From: Saururus chinensis
Taxonomy: Eukaryota; Streptophyta; Magnoliopsida; Piperales; Saururaceae
Length of the DNA stretch: 64,000 nt
Assembly (NCBI GenBank): GCA_035235625.1
Contig: CP141146.1
Coordinates: forward strand, 27,894,501 to 27,958,500
Direction: 5' to 3'
The first letter of the stretch is position 1. Every line of letters starts with the position of its first letter. The translations under genes were made by a program, and so were the position numbers. The notes beneath the pieces are model-generated. The model had not been told where the DNA came from. It ran no database searches and saw nothing but the letters and a program-made list of their open reading frames with translations. Below, in pieces: positions 61,001 to 64,000 of this stretch.

Positions 61001-62975
61001 ATTAAAAGATGTAATGATTTATGTATATTCTTAACAAACTTCGGTTTTAATTAATTAAAAGGAAATAACTAGAACAAAGTGATCCGATTGCTTCATCATT
61101 TTGTAGATTTCAGTTATTCTTATGAACATAGTAAATGAGTATGTATTTCCTTAAAAAAATAAAATATACATTCGTGACTAGCTTTCTTGCTTTGTTCTAA
61201 AATTAATTAAGAAAATAAAATCACATAAGTTAAGGAAGAATGGTCAAATTGTTGCATCGCTTTCTCCTTTTGATTCATAATTACAAATATAACGAATGAT
61301 ATAACAATTTTTACACATTCTAAACGAACTTCAATTTTTATTGATTAAAAGGATATAATTAGACCAAAAGTGGTCCGATTAGTTCGTTGATTAGTACATT
61401 TAATTCGTTTTTATGATCTTAGTAAATTAGTACATATTTATTTAAAATAACTAAATATACATTAATGACGAACTTGGTTACTTTGTTCCAAAACTAAAGT
61501 GAATAAAATCACATAAGTTAAGGAAGAATGGTTAAATTGTAGCATCGTTTTTTCCATTTGATTTGTAATTTTGAATGTAACAAATGATTTAAACTTTCAA
61601 CAATATAACGATTTATGCACATTCCTAACAAACTTCGGTTTTAATTGATTAAATCATATAACTAGACCAAAAGTGTCTGATTGGTTCATCTTTTAGTGCA
61701 TTTTATTAGTTCTTACGGGCTTAGTAAATAAGTATGTATTTATTTAAAATAACTAAATATACATTCTTGACAAGTTTGGTTGCTTTATTCTAAAACTAGT
61801 TAAGCGAATAAAATCACATAAGTTAAGGAAGAATGGTCAAATTGTGGCATTGCTTTCTCCATTTGATTCATAATTTTGAACATAAAAAATGATTGGGAGG
61901 TCTTTTTAAACTTTAATCGATATAATGATTTGTTGACATTCTTAACGAACTTTAGTTTTAATTGATTAAAATGAAATAACTAGACCAAAAGTGGTCTGAT
62001 TGGGTCGTTGTTTTGTACGTTTGGTTCGTACTTATGAACTCAATAAATCACATTCGTGACAAGCTTTGGTGCCTTGTTCTAAAACTATTTAAACGAATAA
62101 AATAATATAAGTTAAGGAATAACAGTCAAATTATGAAATTGCTTTCTCAATTTAATTCGTAATTATGAATGTAAAAAATGATTGGGAGGAATATTTCAAC
62201 TTTAAATGATATGACAATTTGTGCACATTTTTAACGAACTTCGGTTTTAATCGATTAAAAGGAAATAACAAACCAAAAGTGGTCCAATTGGTTCGTAGTT
62301 TAGTACATTTGATTCATTCTTACGAACTTAGTAAATAAGTATGTATTTATTTAAAACTACTTAATATACATTCGTGACGAGCTTTGTTGCTTTGTTATAA
62401 AACTAGTTAAGCAAAGAAAATCGCATAAGTTAAGGAAGAACAATCAAATTGTGGATCGCTTTCTCCATATGATTCATAATTATTAACGTAACAAATTTTA
62501 ATGAGGACTTTTAAAACTATAAACTATATATTGATTTGTATACATTCTTAATAAACTTCAGTTTTAATATATTAAAATGATATAACTAGACCAAAAGTGG
62601 CCCGGTTAGTTCGTCGTTTAGTGCATTTAATTTGTCCTTATATACTTAGTAAATGAGTATATATTTATTTTAAATAACTAAATATACATTCATGACAAGC
62701 TTGGTTGCTTTGTTCTTAAACTAGTTAAGCGAATAAAATCACATAAGTTAAGGAAGAACGATCAAATTTGGGCATCGTTTGCTCAATTTGATTCGTAATT
62801 ACGAATGTAACAAATGATTGGGAAGACTTTTTAAACTTTAAATGATATAACGATTTATGAACAATTTTAACGAACTTCGGTTTTAATCGATTTAAAGGAA
62901 ATAGCTAAACAAAAAGTAGTCCGATTTGCTCGTCGTTGTGCGTTTGATTTGTTCTTACAAACTTAGTAAATGAGT
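52011..62975 (+). repeat. AT-rich tandem satellite, about 315-bp unit made of two related halves
   Basis: About 35 head-to-tail copies. Starts of the conserved AGGTCTCTTTAAAC segment lie near 52014, 52313, 52632, 52965, 53263, 53570, 53889, 54205, 54514 and 54837, giving spacings of 298-333 bp. Within one unit two halves are alignable: GATTCGTTCTTACGAACTTA then GTAAATGAG, and GATTCGTAATTACGAACGTA then ACAAATGAT. They lie about 158 bp apart (for example 58767, 58925, 59083), so the unit is a diverged dimer. It is non-coding. Such satellites usually occupy centromeric, pericentromeric or subtelomeric heterochromatin. Confidence 0.93.
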
Positions 62976-63429
62976 TCAGTAGGAGGACGGTGTGCTGTTG
63001 CTCAGTTTAAGTTCCTGATTTGGGAAAACGAAAACCAAAGCGTATGGCGTAGAGCAATAGGCTTAGCGATAGACAGCTTAATTAAGCAGGTTTCGCGGGT
63101 GTAGCTGCTTTTGCGGGTTGGGCTTTTAAAGTGGTTTCGGAGGCTTAAGCAGGTATAGAAGAGGTCAGAGGTATTAGCTGCAGCTTGGAGCTTATGGTAT
63201 TTAGTTCAGCGGAATGGGATTTAGACCTTTTTCTATCAGTGTCTTTCTTTGGACCTCTACTCTTTGACCTTCCTCTTCTTTGTTCCAAAATTAATTCTTG
63301 AGATGAGGACCCTAAGCACTTTCTCCTCACCTCTTCATTCAACAATCTACTTGTAAATTGGCTAATGAACAACACTCCATCCGGCGCCGAGTTGCTAAGA
63401 GACACCACGAGAGTCTCCCAACTCTCCGG
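62976..63429 (-). pseudogene. Ty1/copia gag fragment embedded in the satellite
   Basis: The minus strand reads LPESWETLVVSLSNSAPDG, then LLNEEVRRKCLGSSSQEL and RRGRSKSRGPKKDTDRKRS, before stops. The 'LP.SWETLVVSLSNS.PDG ... LLNEE.RRK ... RGRS.SRG' series is the C-terminal part of the Gag (UBN2/retrotran_gag) domain of plant Ty1/copia elements. The zinc knuckle expected next is absent, and the remaining sequence to 62976 is unrecognised. The satellite stops at AAATGAGT and resumes at TAAGGAAGAACGG, about 110 bp further on in the unit, so the fragment replaces satellite DNA and is not simply inserted. No LTR or TSD is visible. Confidence 0.75.
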
Positions 63430-64000
63430 TAAGGAAGAACGGTCAAATTGTAGCATCGCTTTCTCCATTTTATTTGTATATATGAACGTATCATATGATT
63501 GGGAGGCCTTTCGAAACTTTAAACGATATAATAATTTTTGCACATTCATAACAAACTTCAGTTTTAATCGATTAAATGGATATAACTAGACCAAAATTCG
63601 TCCGATTGGTTCGTGACTTAGTGTGTTTGATTCGTTTTTTATGAACTTAGTAAATATATATTTATTCAAAATAACTAAATATACATTCATGATGAGCTTT
63701 GTTTCTTTGTTCAAATACTAGTTAAGCGAATAAAATCACATAAGTTATGGAAGAATGGTCATATTGCGGAATTGATTTCTCTATTTGATTCGGAATTTTG
63801 AGTGTAACATATGATTCAATCTTACGAACTTAATAAATGAGTAAGTATTTTTTTAAAACAACTAAATATACTTTCTTGATGAGTTTATGTGTTTTGTTGT
63901 AAAACTAGTTAAGCGAATAAAATTACATAAGTTAAGGAAGAATGGTCAAATTGTAGCATCGCTTTCTCCATTTAATTCATAATTCTGAATGTAACAAAGA
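63430..64000 (+). repeat. AT-rich tandem satellite, continued to the window edge
   Basis: Same subfamily as the right part of the main array (AACTAGACCAAAA, CGAATAAAATCACATAAGTTA). The array continues beyond the window. Confidence 0.93.

Overview
The window is nuclear DNA of a flowering plant from a gene-poor, repeat-dense (probably pericentromeric or similar heterochromatic) region. The evidence is a set of plant-type LTR retrotransposons with initiator-Met primer sites, solo LTRs up to 3.6 kb, plant telomere-type motifs (TTTAGGG), GT-AG split fragments of plant genes, and about 12 kb of AT-rich satellite. I see no intact host gene, rRNA or tRNA gene, or CRISPR array. The species cannot be named from this sequence. 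Most open reading frames in the window are by-products of (CT)n/(GA)n tracts, which read as Leu-Ser or Arg-Glu repeats.

Layout. 1-12 kb: decayed, locally duplicated gene fragments (a Dicer-like dsRNA-binding domain; two copies of a TVP38/TMEM64 'VTT' membrane-protein gene) interrupted by a 400-bp solo LTR (3671-4070), a 3.58-kb solo LTR (6846-10423) and a 145-bp MITE-like insertion. 12.0-18.3 kb: a 6.2-kb fold-back element with arms over 1 kb long, sitting in a (TA)n microsatellite. 18.3-30.2 kb: a 3-hydroxyisobutyryl-CoA hydrolase-like exon split by a 1.16-kb solo LTR, repeated CT-tract/AT-rich blocks, and a tandem segmental duplication carrying golgin (GRIP-type) fragments; only one copy holds a 3.46-kb solo LTR.

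27.4-52.0 kb: arrays of a degenerate GA/CT-based repeat with higher-order structure (alternating purine-pyrimidine cores such as GCACGCGTGC, palindromes, G-runs, and a recurring telobox TTTAGGGTTT). They run in one polarity to about 32.18 kb and in the opposite polarity after it. Four insertions sit in these arrays: a two-LTR non-autonomous retrotransposon with a 588-codon ORF (32757-35842); a one-LTR Ty3/gypsy insertion with an exact 5-bp target duplication (38663-42296); a 594-bp probable solo LTR (43421-44014); and a circularly permuted, terminally redundant Tekay/Del-like unit (44873-50514).

52.0-64.0 kb: a tandem satellite of about 315 bp, itself a dimer of two diverged halves of about 158 bp, with a change of subfamily near 56.4 kb and a Ty1/copia gag fragment embedded at 62976-63429. 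No genes cooperate here in a pathway. The record is one of insertion, LTR-LTR recombination, array expansion and segmental duplication. The most unusual material is the GA/telobox array and the permuted retroelement inside it.
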